A program made the position numbers and the translations under genes. DNA of 64,000 nucleotides from Ectocarpus siliculosus (Eukaryota; Sar; Phaeophyceae; Ectocarpales; Ectocarpaceae), in NCBI GenBank assembly GCA_000310025.1, contig FN649727.1, forward strand, positions 3,517,275-3,581,274, read 5' to 3'. The notes under the pieces were generated by a model. That model ran no database searches. It saw only the letters and a program-made list of their open reading frames with translations, and had not been told where the DNA came from. Positions 37,701 to 48,117 of this stretch are shown here, piece after piece (the first letter of the stretch is position 1; every line of letters starts with the position of its first letter).

Positions 37701-40700
37701 TTCCCTTCCTCCTCCTCCCGCTCCCCATCGCCTGCTTCTGTTAAATACACGGTAATGCAAAACCCGACAAAACAGGATTCAGAGCAAGACATCGTACGGA
37801 CCGTCAACGAGCTCCTGGAGAAATCATTCCTCATCGAGATGCACCCGGGAAGCCGCTGCTACAGCATCCACAACCGCGTCCTCGCCTTCGCCAAGACCAA
37901 GCTCCTCCGCGCCGGCTCCAGGCCCGACGGGGTCGTCGGTTGCCACTGCTACCTTGGATTGGACAACGCAGCAGCGCCAACAACGGCAAGGAGCACGAGG
38001 GAGGTCGCCGTGGCCAATCAGGTGGGCTACCTGAGCCGCTCGAGCACTCTCTCTCGCTTCTCTTACTCCGGCGGAGGAAGCAACGGCGTCATTGGTGGCG
38101 GAGCGGGAGCCACTCGTGGTTGCGGCGGCGACGGAATGATGCTGGGGGGGTTGAAGGCTCTCGCAGCCCTGTGGCAGTCTCTGGAGGATCTCCGTTCTGG
38201 CGACGGCTGCTACTGTGGCTACCAGACATCCGCTAGCAATGACGCGGCACCGCGACCGCGGCCGTTTGTGAGGGATGCTTATGGGGCTTCCTTGCAGGAG
38301 ACATTCGCGTGCGTGCCGGCGGCGTTTGGCTACTGGGCAGCAGCGAAGCTGCTCCAGCTGCAGGTAAGTTGTGACTCGTATCCACGGTGCTGAATCACCC
38401 TTGTGTCAACATGCGTTTAACACTCGTTTAGACCAGCACCATTTTCACCGGTGTGGCTCTCAAGATATCTGTGTTCTGTTGTCGTCTAACCGGCTTTTGG
38501 CCGTTTCTTTTCGTTGCCGTTTCTCGAAGAAGACCCGGAAGTAGACTTGATGCCTTTTTGGAATTTGCATCACGAGAGGTCGCAAAGTCCACCCTTCTCA
38601 TCTTCTCGCTTGTCTCTGGTTTCACCTAGGGATTCCTTGAAGATGCCAAAACAATGGCGAGGAAGTCTGTACGCATGGGGCACGCTCTCTACTATGCTGA
38701 CGCGGCCCAGGCCGAACGACTTTTCTCCGAATCCGCGCTTCTCAGGGTGCAAAAGGTGAGTGGGTGCGAAAAAAAATTTGGATCTGTCTTTGAGAAAGCG
38801 GTGATCATGGCATGAGAGATGACGTGAACCATGTCAACAACAAAAACCGATTAGATGCCAACATGTTAGACACGAGCGGCCTTCATTGAGTCCACTCAAG
38901 AGGGCTGCCAGTGTTTCTCAAAAATCGACGGTGAAATTATTACCACAACAATTCGATCCCTTCCCACACCCAAACGATGAACGAGTTCGGCATAGCATGC
39001 CAAAAATACTGAACTTTATCCCACGCAGTGCACCCTGGGGACGGGGACGTCAAGCGGTAGATAATGTAGTCAATTCATGCCATGTTTAGCTCTACCCGTG
39101 TTTCTCATCACGTATCAGATTAATTGAAACGAATTTTGAATTTTTGCGTGTGAAGTGACCACCCGTCTTCGTGCACATGCAAAGCGCTCGCAACCCCCGT
39201 TCCCCCCAGGGCATTGACGACGAATTGGTCGATCGGTATAAGAAGGGGTTGGAGTCTGTCAAGCTGAGCTACGGATGTCGCCACCCGGCCGTGGCGTCCG
39301 CTCTCAACAGCCTTGCCCGTGTGGAGCTGGAGCAGGTATGAATACGTTCGAGATCACCAAATTGCTTTTTGTTCGATAGTTGATGAGTTGCACAAGTTCG
39401 ATAGCTATTTCAGCGTACTGTCAATTGAGCGTGGAACAACACAAGTTCAGCAATGCGTGAGACACTCTCGCGGCTCGATTGGCCAAAAAAGTGTGTCACC
39501 GGTTGAAACAAATAACACACTTTCCGAGTGTACGTTAGAGGGTATTTTCGCACCGCAGATGGTATCACATCGCTGTCGCGCGAGCAAGAGCATTGTTGTT
39601 GTTGTATTGATATAAACACTCCTCGAAAAACGGCATAGACTCGCTTCCTGAACTTGTTGATATTCTTCACCTAATCCACTCCCTGAACTCCCCCTTCCCC
39701 CTTCCCATGCCTTAGTTTTCCACCAGCCCCCTCTCCCCCCTCCGGTTGTCTCAGTTCAGACGTACCAGGGCAGTAGCCAGAGACTACTGTATTATAGTAT
39801 AAGGTAGGCAAACGCGAAGTCTTTCCCCCCTCGACTGCTTCCTCCCTCACCTTTACTTTGCACCTTGCTCCTTTGTGATGGGCGTGCGTATTGCCAGCAC
39901 AAGCCTATCCTGGCCGGTGTTTGCTACAGAGAAGCGGTGAGGGTGCTGGACGACTCTCTTGGGGATGACCATCCGATGGTGGCGAAGGCTTTGATCGATG
40001 CGGCGGAAGCGGAAATGAAGCAATTCGTGTCGCTCCCTCATGAGGTAGGTCCAAAAGAATGGTAGAAGGTGGATTTAGACGCGCGTACAGCACTTGCAGC
40101 ACAAACAATTAACAGAGTGTCGTCGTCATGAACTGGTATTAATTGTGTTTGCCCGTGTCAGCAGTAGCCGGACTGTACCCTGCTATGAAGAACATGCAAC
40201 GAAACGGAGAGCTTAGAACACGGTTCAAACCAATCATGCCGCATTCCTACCGGCAACGCTCTGGCCCTGTGGAGCGTGGAAGGTAGATTAAGTGCGCCCA
40301 TGACCGGCACGGTGTGGTAGGTAGTTCGCAGATGTGCGTCCCTCAGAGACAGTTAGTAGGAGTGTCAAAGAGGGGGGCGACAAAAAATATATACTAAAGC
40401 TCCCCGTGTTGTTTGGGGGAGGGGGATATTCCCCTTCGCACCCCCAGACGCGTACTCTATACCGAATGCGCACATGGGATGATGTGATGCCCCCCACCGC
40501 AGGTCTGGAATACGGTCAACCTCTTCGTACGCAGGACAGGCACCATTGCGCGAACATCGTCAATCATCGGCTAAAACATCGCTAACGTGTTGTCGCGTTG
40601 TTAATGGGCCCGACCAATGGCATGAATTGACTCCTAGTCACAGCCGTAGGGTTTGATCATTGTAGTGACGAGGAGTGAGACGAGACCGCCTTAATATGTA

Positions 40701-43700
40701 CGAATGTAATTCGCAGCAATAGCATTTGTATGCATACGTCTCATGTGCGAAACACACGAGGCGACGCACGTTGTCCACCGAATGAATCAATAATGCCTCG
40801 ATCGGTGTGTATGGTGAGAGGTATTTACTAGTAGTTGCGGTCCCTGCGCGTATTTGATATTTGGTCATGACAATGCTGACGTACAAAATGACTAAATCGC
40901 TTCCATTTCTCGTTGCCCATCTCATGTGTCGTCAATGAACAAATTGCTTCACACAAACCCTACTACTGTTGTCCATTCGATGGAGACCAGAAGGAAAAGC
41001 TGCTACTCCTCCGTGCTCACGTCGGCGAGCTGTGCTCAAGGGCCCTGTCTATATATGACAATGACCTGGGGACGACAGGGATCATGGATCCGTGCGAAAA
41101 GGCCACGTCCTTCGTTCGCTTGGCTCACATGTTGGAGGAGCAGGTGTGTGCACGACTTGCAGTGACGTACCAGCAGATACGCGTGGGTATGCCCCTCTAG
41201 CAATCATCACATCGTTCCCAGCACCCCCTCGATTTATGCCATGCGTGCACATGAGTTACGAGCTTATACATACCATCGACGACAGGGCAACGTCAAAGAG
41301 GCGGAGCGGCTGTGCCGGGCGGCGCTACGCACCCTGGAGGAGGAAAGCCACCTTGGGCCCGATCACGTGCATGTGGCTGCTACTCTGGTCACCCTAGCTG
41401 ACCTTCTCGCCAGCAAGGTGCGACAAAGTGTCATTCGCCGCACTGATGGTACCGCAGGCGGCCGCCTTTAAAAGGCGCCCCTCCCCGGCAAAATCAACAG
41501 CATTGTAACCTGGCTTCGAACGTTTGCAATGTGAACCATCTGACCCTATACCCAACCCACGTTCGATCGCCATTCCTTTGGAATCACCAGTTACTCACTG
41601 ATTCGCTTGTAGGAACTGTTGCTTCCTGAACTAGAGAGAGTGAGAGAGAGGGCGGGGGGGGGCGGGGGGGCGAGACAGCGAGAGGTAGCCGAAAAGTAGG
41701 CTCATGTTGTCCATGTCCCAAGGGAACTTCTTCGGCTATGTTTCGGACTCTGAGGCACGGCTGAAACCTGAGGGTGCCATGCCTGAGCACAAGTCACAGC
41801 CGGTCGCCCCGGTGGTCTCGCGTAAGCAGTAGAGCCCAGGTTAGGAGAACCAAATTGCTTTGTGCGGGAGCACATGCTACAGGTTGGGCTAGGCCCTTGG
41901 ACCACAAGTGCGGTAAGCCGAATCAGACATCAATATCAAAGAGCGGAGGGTCTGGCATCAGACTAAGAGCCATGCTTGGAAATACGGCACACATGCACTT
42001 TTGAGGGAAGTGGGAGTTTGTTGCGGCAGTCTGCCTCAGATTCCACGGGAAAGACGTCCGCGGACACCAATCTGGGTTGGTCGTGGACGCGTCCGTGGAT
42101 GTCTATAGATGTTCGATGGCGTCGTTGTCGGATGTCAGATCCAGCGTGCGTGGTCCACGGAGGCACCCACAATATTTTCTAGGGTTATCCTGTGCATGTG
42201 ACTGCAAAACTTCGTTCTCGTTGCAAAGTTCTAGACTCGCAAGGTTACGCTGCACGGTAGACCGGGTTACTGTCACGACAGTCACAGTTTGAGCTGAAGT
42301 CTGAAACGCGATCGAAATACCCAGACTACGCACGGACGCAAAGAAGCAAACAGCGCTCTCCGCACGGGTCCTGGAGGGATGTCCTGAGACCGCCGTTGCT
42401 ACACCTCAACTAGTCAAGGGATCCACCCAAACCGTAGCCTCTCTATCCGTTATATGGTGTCCAATCCGAGAATTGAACTCGGGATTATCTATCCGTTATA
42501 GATCTGCAGAGGACTTCGTGGTCCTCTGTGATCCCTGGACGTTGTGCGCACGTTTGCACCCTGAACGCCTTTGGACTATGCCAGGTGTGGGCGTTGTGTG
42601 TGCATTACGGTGGTAGTCTTCTTTTTGTGTTTTCTTGCTTACTTCTGGTGCACCCAACCATTTCGCACCGAGAGCAAAGCAGTCGAACTTCCTGTCATCG
42701 ACCGCAGTGTGATCCTGGCTGCAACCCGCGTTTCCTGCGTACCTCCACGCTTGGTACCTCACAGGAGAAGCCCCAAAATCCACCCTTACACAAGCATCGA
42801 CCGGACGAGACCACCGAGCTCCTCCGCCGAGCTGTTGGCATCGGAGAAAGCTGGTTTCGTAACGACCTGGCGCATGAAAAGCTGGCCCTTTGGCGCAACA
42901 AGCTTGCTGTTGCTTACACCGACCAGGTAAGCACAATGTCCCTGGCCGCACAACCCCCGAGGCTATGAACACACTGCTAAACAGCTACTGTTCGTATCTA
43001 GAGCGCACATTTGATTGTGGTGACTAGAGGAGACCTAAACAGCATACATTCAGTGTTTTGAAGGATGTTGTTGATGCTGTGCGAGTGGTGACACCTGGGT
43101 GCATTTGTTCAATTTTAAATGAATGTGTTCATTTTCGTCGCACCCTGCCGATACCGTTGCGAAAGTCACTTGTGCTATGCACCGCGGTTATGCCAATACC
43201 TCCGATAGGTAGTTGCGATACTGAACTGCAGCGGCTTGATACTGATGCATTCAATGTTGTGAATCATCGCTTACCGGGAACAGACAAGTGTCCATTGGTG
43301 CTGTGGCCCCCTACCGGTAGGTGGCAGCTTGACGACGTGCAGCAAGTTGTCACCAACATGGTAGACCGCCGCAAGAGTGGTTTTGGTAGTAGTGTTCTAA
43401 AAACGAAGAATTATGCTTTTGCCTGCTGTAAAAAAATGCGTCAGCTTGTCATACAAACATTTTCTTGACTATTCCTGATCCTCTTTCGTTTTTTTTCTCC
43501 GGCGAGCGCTTAGGTATTAGTGCCATGTTTTCTATGATTAACAGATGCCTTCCGCATACTGGATACATTGTTGCTTTGCAGGACGTCGCACCGATGACCG
43601 GATGACGGAAGACAACATCGGGCCACGCCTGCCGTATACGCGCATCTTCGTTCGTTCCACTGCTGACTGCCCTCATTCTTGTATTCGTATCATCTACCGC

Positions 43701-45312
43701 AGGGAAAGCATATCGAAGCCGCCTCGCAGTACCTGAAGGTGATCGAGAAGTGCAAGGAAGAGCCGTCTATCGATCAAAAGGCGATCGTCAACGTGGCCCA
43801 CGGGGGACTCAACACGCTCGCAAGTATCGTGAGTGTGCCTATTTTGGGCGGGATTTAGTGCGTGTGTCCTTCGTGTATACTTCCAAGTTTTATATATGTG
43901 GTACGCAGCAATGAACACAACTGAATTCATTCATTTGCCAGTCGCTACACCCGAAGCAACGATCAGTGCATTTCTTGACGCACCAAGGCGGGGGGACATC
44001 GTCGTTGTTGAGCTTGTCGACGTGACTGGTGGATTGCTCCGGCAGATGTGGTTACCTCTGCCGGGATGTGTGCGTTCACAAAGATACACTCTCTCGTCTT
44101 CACCCCTGTCTTGAACCTAGCCTGTCTGAGTATCCTCGGCTACTCTTGGCATTCGTCATCACATAGAAGAGCGAGAGAGAAACTGCTCCGCCGGTGAACG
44201 GTTGCCACCACATTAAGGGACTGACTTGGTAAAGGAAGGGTACATCTTTCATTGGTGTCGACGAAAACTCGCCGCAAAAGCCCAAATCCACCTGTTGTGC
44301 TCGCTGCCTTGTCGTCGTGCCTCACCCGGGGGACCAGCCAAACAAAAAATACCAAAGTTTTAGTTTTTCTTAGCTAGAAAGGTCGTGTCCACGACAACAA
44401 AGGGACAGGATAACTTACCACCCATCGCCAACTTTTTAAACGTTTTCATTTTCGTTGTCTCACACGTATTTTTATTCTTTTATTTTTTCTCATGCGTTTG
44501 GAATATTGCACTTTTTGTCTCGAATGGTACCTTTTCAGGCCAACTTCGATGAGATCATGACCCAATTCATGATCTACAGCAGTGGTGACCGGCAGACACG
44601 CGCCAGTGGCGACAAAGCGGAAACAGCGACATCGGCGGCGACGGCAGCGACGACTCCCCCGTACCCGCCCATGTCCGCTGCAGCTCCGGGCGTCTTCGGG
44701 GCCACCAACGAGGCACCGGTCTGCGCCAACAACAACACAGCGCAGACAGCGACATCGGCGGTGACGGCAGAGACAACGCCCCCGTACCCACCCATGTCCG
44801 CGGCAGCTCCGGGCATCTTCGGGGCCATCGACGAAGCACCTGGAGTAGCGGCCACGGCAGAAGCAACAGTGCCGACAACCCTTGGCGCCAGCACGTCCAC
44901 AATGGGCGGTGGCAGAGAAGCGGCGGAACCTTTGTCCCACGAGCAGGGCAGGGAGGACGACCAGCCCGGTGAGAGTGTCCAGGGAGAGAGTGGCGAGAGT
45001 GAAGAAGAGGAGGAGGATGAAAGCGGCTGCGAATGGGAAGATGATCCAGATGGAGAGAGCGAGTACGCCGAGAGAAGGGTAGACGACCGGAAACACGAGG
45101 ACAACTGCGGCGACAAGAACGGCTTGAGGGGTGGTGACAACAACGATGACGAGCAGAAATCGCTGGAAGCTGCTGTGTTCTACCTCTACGCAAACAACCC
45201 GCGGAATCGATTCGCCGACGAGATTCAGATCCCGTTGGGTGAGGACGAGAAGGAAATCATGGACCCAGGCCTGCAAGAGGCCTTGTCGCTCAGCATTCGA
45301 GACATGTCGTAA
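34750..45312 (+). CDS. NB-ARC-TPR receptor-like protein, gene B (full-length form)
   Basis: Paralogue of the gene at 14911. Exons: 34750-35417, about 36073-36979, 37153-37467, 37776-38363, 38630-38755, 39210-39335, 39898-40044, 40991-41143, 41286-41417, 42765-42926, 43703-43828, 44539-45312; about 1407 residues. The N terminus has a Ser/Asp-rich start and a collagen-like GPA run. Walker A GDSGSGKT is at 36245-36268, Walker B LLVLDGISE, GLPL-like APLALAIVG. The MHD-like motif reads IHN (37866-37874) instead of IHD. Seven exons, from 38630 to 43828, each carry about one TPR of 42-54 residues. The last exon contains a tandem 41-residue repeat, an acidic stretch, and a C-terminal LQEALSLSI resembling a ubiquitin-interacting motif. 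Every intron is phase 0 except the first (phase 2), which is absent in gene A; its acceptor could be 36073, 36082 or 36157. Role: probable intracellular sensor with nucleotide-gated activation, inferred from family architecture. Confidence 0.87.
34920..34975. repeat. 9-bp coding minisatellite (Gly-Pro-Ala)n in gene B exon 1
   Basis: Six units of GGTCCCGCA-like sequence encode a collagen-like Gly-Pro-Ala run. The paralogue at 14911 lacks it, so it is a copy-specific expansion. Confidence 0.9.
35418..36072 (+). other. Copy-specific intron in gene B
   Basis: In gene A the coding sequence is continuous from the Asn/Gly-rich linker to KTFFPRGTKNTSG. In gene B the same position is broken by a good donor (GTAAGG) and about 655 bases with stops. 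Coding then resumes near TTFFARGNTNTSG. It is either an intron gain or an inserted element that became spliceable. No clear terminal repeats were seen. Confidence 0.6.
42452..42535 (-). other. tRNA-like relic (T-arm and CCA end) in gene B intron
   Basis: On the minus strand CCGAG-TTCAATT-CTCGG forms a five-pair stem with a seven-base TpsiC-type loop. It is followed by ATTGGAC, A and CCA. ATCTA-TAACGGA-TAGAT could be an anticodon-type arm. The 5' acceptor strand (GTCCAGG) pairs only partly and the D-arm region is too long, so it is not a normal tRNA. It is more likely a pseudo-tRNA or SINE head. Confidence 0.25.
44623..44868 (+). repeat. Tandem 123-bp (41-residue) repeat in the last exon of gene B
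   Basis: Two in-frame copies, starting at 44623 and 44746, each encode a TTPPYPPMSAAAPG core followed by a FGA-x-x-EAP segment. Differences are mostly third-position or conservative, so the repeat has been kept as protein. Confidence 0.9.
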
Positions 45313-46342
45313 ACTCTCCCGGGGTAGGTGCAACACATGCAGCCGGCGAGGTTGGGGGCTAGCAGAGAAGTTCCAGAGAAGTTTCTCACCGGCACCGGGA
45401 TGCGCGATTGAAGGGGGGCTGAGGCAAAAAAAGCGGGGTAGACTGTTTCTTCTTCGTCAAACCGGTGTTGTTGCCGTGGCCTCCCCGTGTATTTAGTTAT
45501 TGTGACTTCAAAAGACTTTTGATCGTAGACAACATGGGTGGGGGCGTACAGAGATGGGAGGAGAAAGAGGGGGCGAGCACGAACCAAAGTGGTGGTGCTC
45601 GCGAAAACAAAAAAAGTGATTTACAACGGTCTCTTATCGTGATTTATAAACGATTCTTGATGCTTTCAATTTCGATGTACCCGTGAACTCGCGTTGAGAA
45701 GGTGGGCTAGCACGAAGGAAGCAGCGAGTGTTCTCTTGGACGAAGAATATTTTCTCGGCCGCAAGTGTTCGGCTTGGGAGGACGGAAGGAGGTGGAGCGT
45801 GTTTTTCGTACATTTGGCGCTGATAAAAAAACGATTTCATGGGGCGGGGGAGGCACAGAAGAGGAGCTTGACTCGTATGATGACGGGGTGGGTTGGGCAG
45901 ACAGTAGAGGGGCGGGACAGAGGGGAGTGAGTTCCTCGCAATACTCACGGAGATCTCATTTCGGTGCAGGTAAAACAGGGAGAAGGGAATATCCCCATAA
46001 AGGTTTCGGCTCTGCAGTGCGAGTTGGCGTCTATCTTCTGCGTACTTACGTGTCGGGATTGTACAATGAAACACGAGAGCGCGGCGCATGAGGAGGGTTG
46101 GGCCAATGCACATATTTTGAAATAAACGTTTATGCCATACACAAACGCCGCCGTGAAATAGTAACGAAAATCAACCTATTCCAATGTGGTCGTACATCCA
46201 AAAGGAGCTGCTTGATGGCACGGCCCACCTCAGATGCCTCTCAGCACTTACCCACGGAGGCAACCTGCAAAAGATTCCTCAATCTGCAATGGGTCCCTCT
46301 CTTGTGTAGAATTATAAGGTTGCTCATTCAATTTTGTGCGAG
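45313..46342. other. 3' flank of gene B, no gene recognised
   Basis: About 1 kb with only short open frames and no domain. It probably includes the gene B 3' untranslated region. Confidence 0.55.
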
Positions 46343-47194
46343 TACCGTAAGAATCGGAGAGTTGGCACCGGGTGCGATCGTTTTATTAAATGTTTTTTCC
46401 TCAGTTTTTTATCACACCCTGGTGCCATCTCTCCGACCCCGGTGCGGAAATGCAATTAAATCATTTCGTTTAGAATTTTCAAGGCACCCCGGTTGCGATC
46501 TCTCCGACCGGTGCGATCCCCGATGAAATAAATACACACAGGTGTTGTATGCACGCACCCCGGTGTCATCTCCCCGACCGTTGCCCTAGTATTGATGGTA
46601 CCAGTGTAGGTACCCACGCACGCACACGGTCTTCTGCACACACACGCATATCTGAGCCGGAAAAAAGGCGGCGAAATACACATACAACATACCCCGAAAA
46701 AAGCGGCGAAATAGCGCATCTGAGGTGGTACCAGTACACACGGTATCAGTTGTTTCCCGCTTTCATTTCGGCCTTCTTCTACGGATACCAGTACGTACGC
46801 AGAAGTACAATAGCTTCGGGTTGTGTAAGGTGGGGTAGGGTGCGGCTTGTACGTTGTGTGTTTTGTTGAGTGTACGGTTGGCAACTTCCATACCAACAAA
46901 AATATTAAAACAACCACCCGCGCGAACCGCGACCATCCAATCGTACGTAAAAGAGTGGCGCTCAGCTGACTCCGTCCCCATGTGTAAAAGGTACGCACAT
47001 GTACCTCATTCCGGCAGCTGAAAAGGAGTCAATCTTGGATTTCGGGGTCGGAGAGATCGCACCGATCTCACCGCCCCCGGTGCGTAAATCGAACTAAATG
47101 TTTTTTTCTCGGGTTTATAATCGCACCCCGGTGCCATATCTCTCCGACCGGTGCCATCACTCCGGCCCGTGCCAACTCTCCGACTCTTACGGTA
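46343..47194. mobile_element. Second TA-flanked inverted-repeat element, 852 bp
   Basis: The left end is TACCGTAAGAATCGGAGAGT followed by TGGCACCGGG. The right end on the opposite strand is TACCGTAAGAGTCGGAGAGT followed by TGGCACGGGC, about 28 matching bases. TA borders both ends. Subterminal units related to GGTGCCATCTCTCCGACC recur in both orientations (46420-46580 and 47040-47175). There is no coding capacity. Ends and length resemble the element at 13840-14695. Confidence 0.75.
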
Positions 47195-48097
47195 CTACGG
47201 GTGGTCGATGGCACCCTTCGAAAGCACATGCATCCGCAGCCACCTTCGCAAAAACAAGAGCGCAAAACGATAGATGGATGCCACGCAGCAGACTCCTTAC
47301 AATAAGTATCACCGGGTTCCACACTGCATCTCAACGTGATCTAACAACGCGCGTTCGTGAGGCATTCGCAAGTCCAGACCCGCTGGCGGTTCATGCCTTT
47401 CGTTTGTATCGCGTTCTGGGTTGAAATTGGTTTTGATTCATCACGTGCGTGATCTGAACAGTGCCCATCGTGGAGAACGAAAGCCGAAAAGACAAACCGA
47501 CTTTAGGTGCCGCTACATTTGAGAAAAAACGACAAGGTCTAGGTGTGGCGCTAACCTCGAAACCTTTCTACCGACAACAACAGGTTGTTGTGAATTCGAG
47601 TCTCCCTCTGGAGTGAAAAAAACTTTCGTTTGCGGTGGTACCAAGACACTGAACTGCAAAGAAAGGTTCGTTAAGTTGAGTCTAGCACCGTCGCGGTACA
47701 GGTACCCATGAACCAATTTGACACACGGGACGCACATTCCACGAACCACGCAGATGACGTGAAACTCCTCGACGAGTTTCGTCGGCGTTGCCTGTCTGAA
47801 GCTTCCTTTGTTTTTTTACGGGAAGCCGCAACTTACTACCGCAACACGAGCAGGAGACACAGCAAGAAGAAAGCGACTTAGACACTGAGAGGGGTGGCCC
47901 CCGGCGGCAGAATTTGCCCCGCGGCGGTGGCGGCGGCGGCGGCGGGTGAGACGGCCGGGGCACAGAAGGCAGGAGCGGCAGCATGGGCAGCAGCGCTGGC
48001 GACGAGTTCATTCGCAAAGGAAGACTCAAGTTCCACCCGAAAAGGAACAGTCCACGACCGAGTGGACAAAAAAAATGCATTACTTTACTGTAATTCT
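47195..48097. other. Intergenic, no gene recognised
   Basis: Only short, compositionally odd open frames, for example an Ala-rich one at 47894-48120. A tRNA-like string around 47550-47600 was considered and not accepted. Confidence 0.5.
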
Positions 48098-48117
48098 CCC
48101 CCCACGCCCCTGTGTAT
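48098..48117. repeat. Left target-site duplication of the LINE (20 bp)
   Basis: CCCCCCACGCCCCTGTGTAT, identical to 49919-49938 on the other side of the LINE. Confidence 0.8.

Noticed and set aside
44567-45336. Long minus-strand frames opposite the gene B last exon
   Set aside because: Shadows of a GC-rich repetitive coding exon.
47530-47610. tRNA-like string on the minus strand (GGTTTCGAGGTTAGC)
   Set aside because: No acceptor stem or complete cloverleaf could be drawn.
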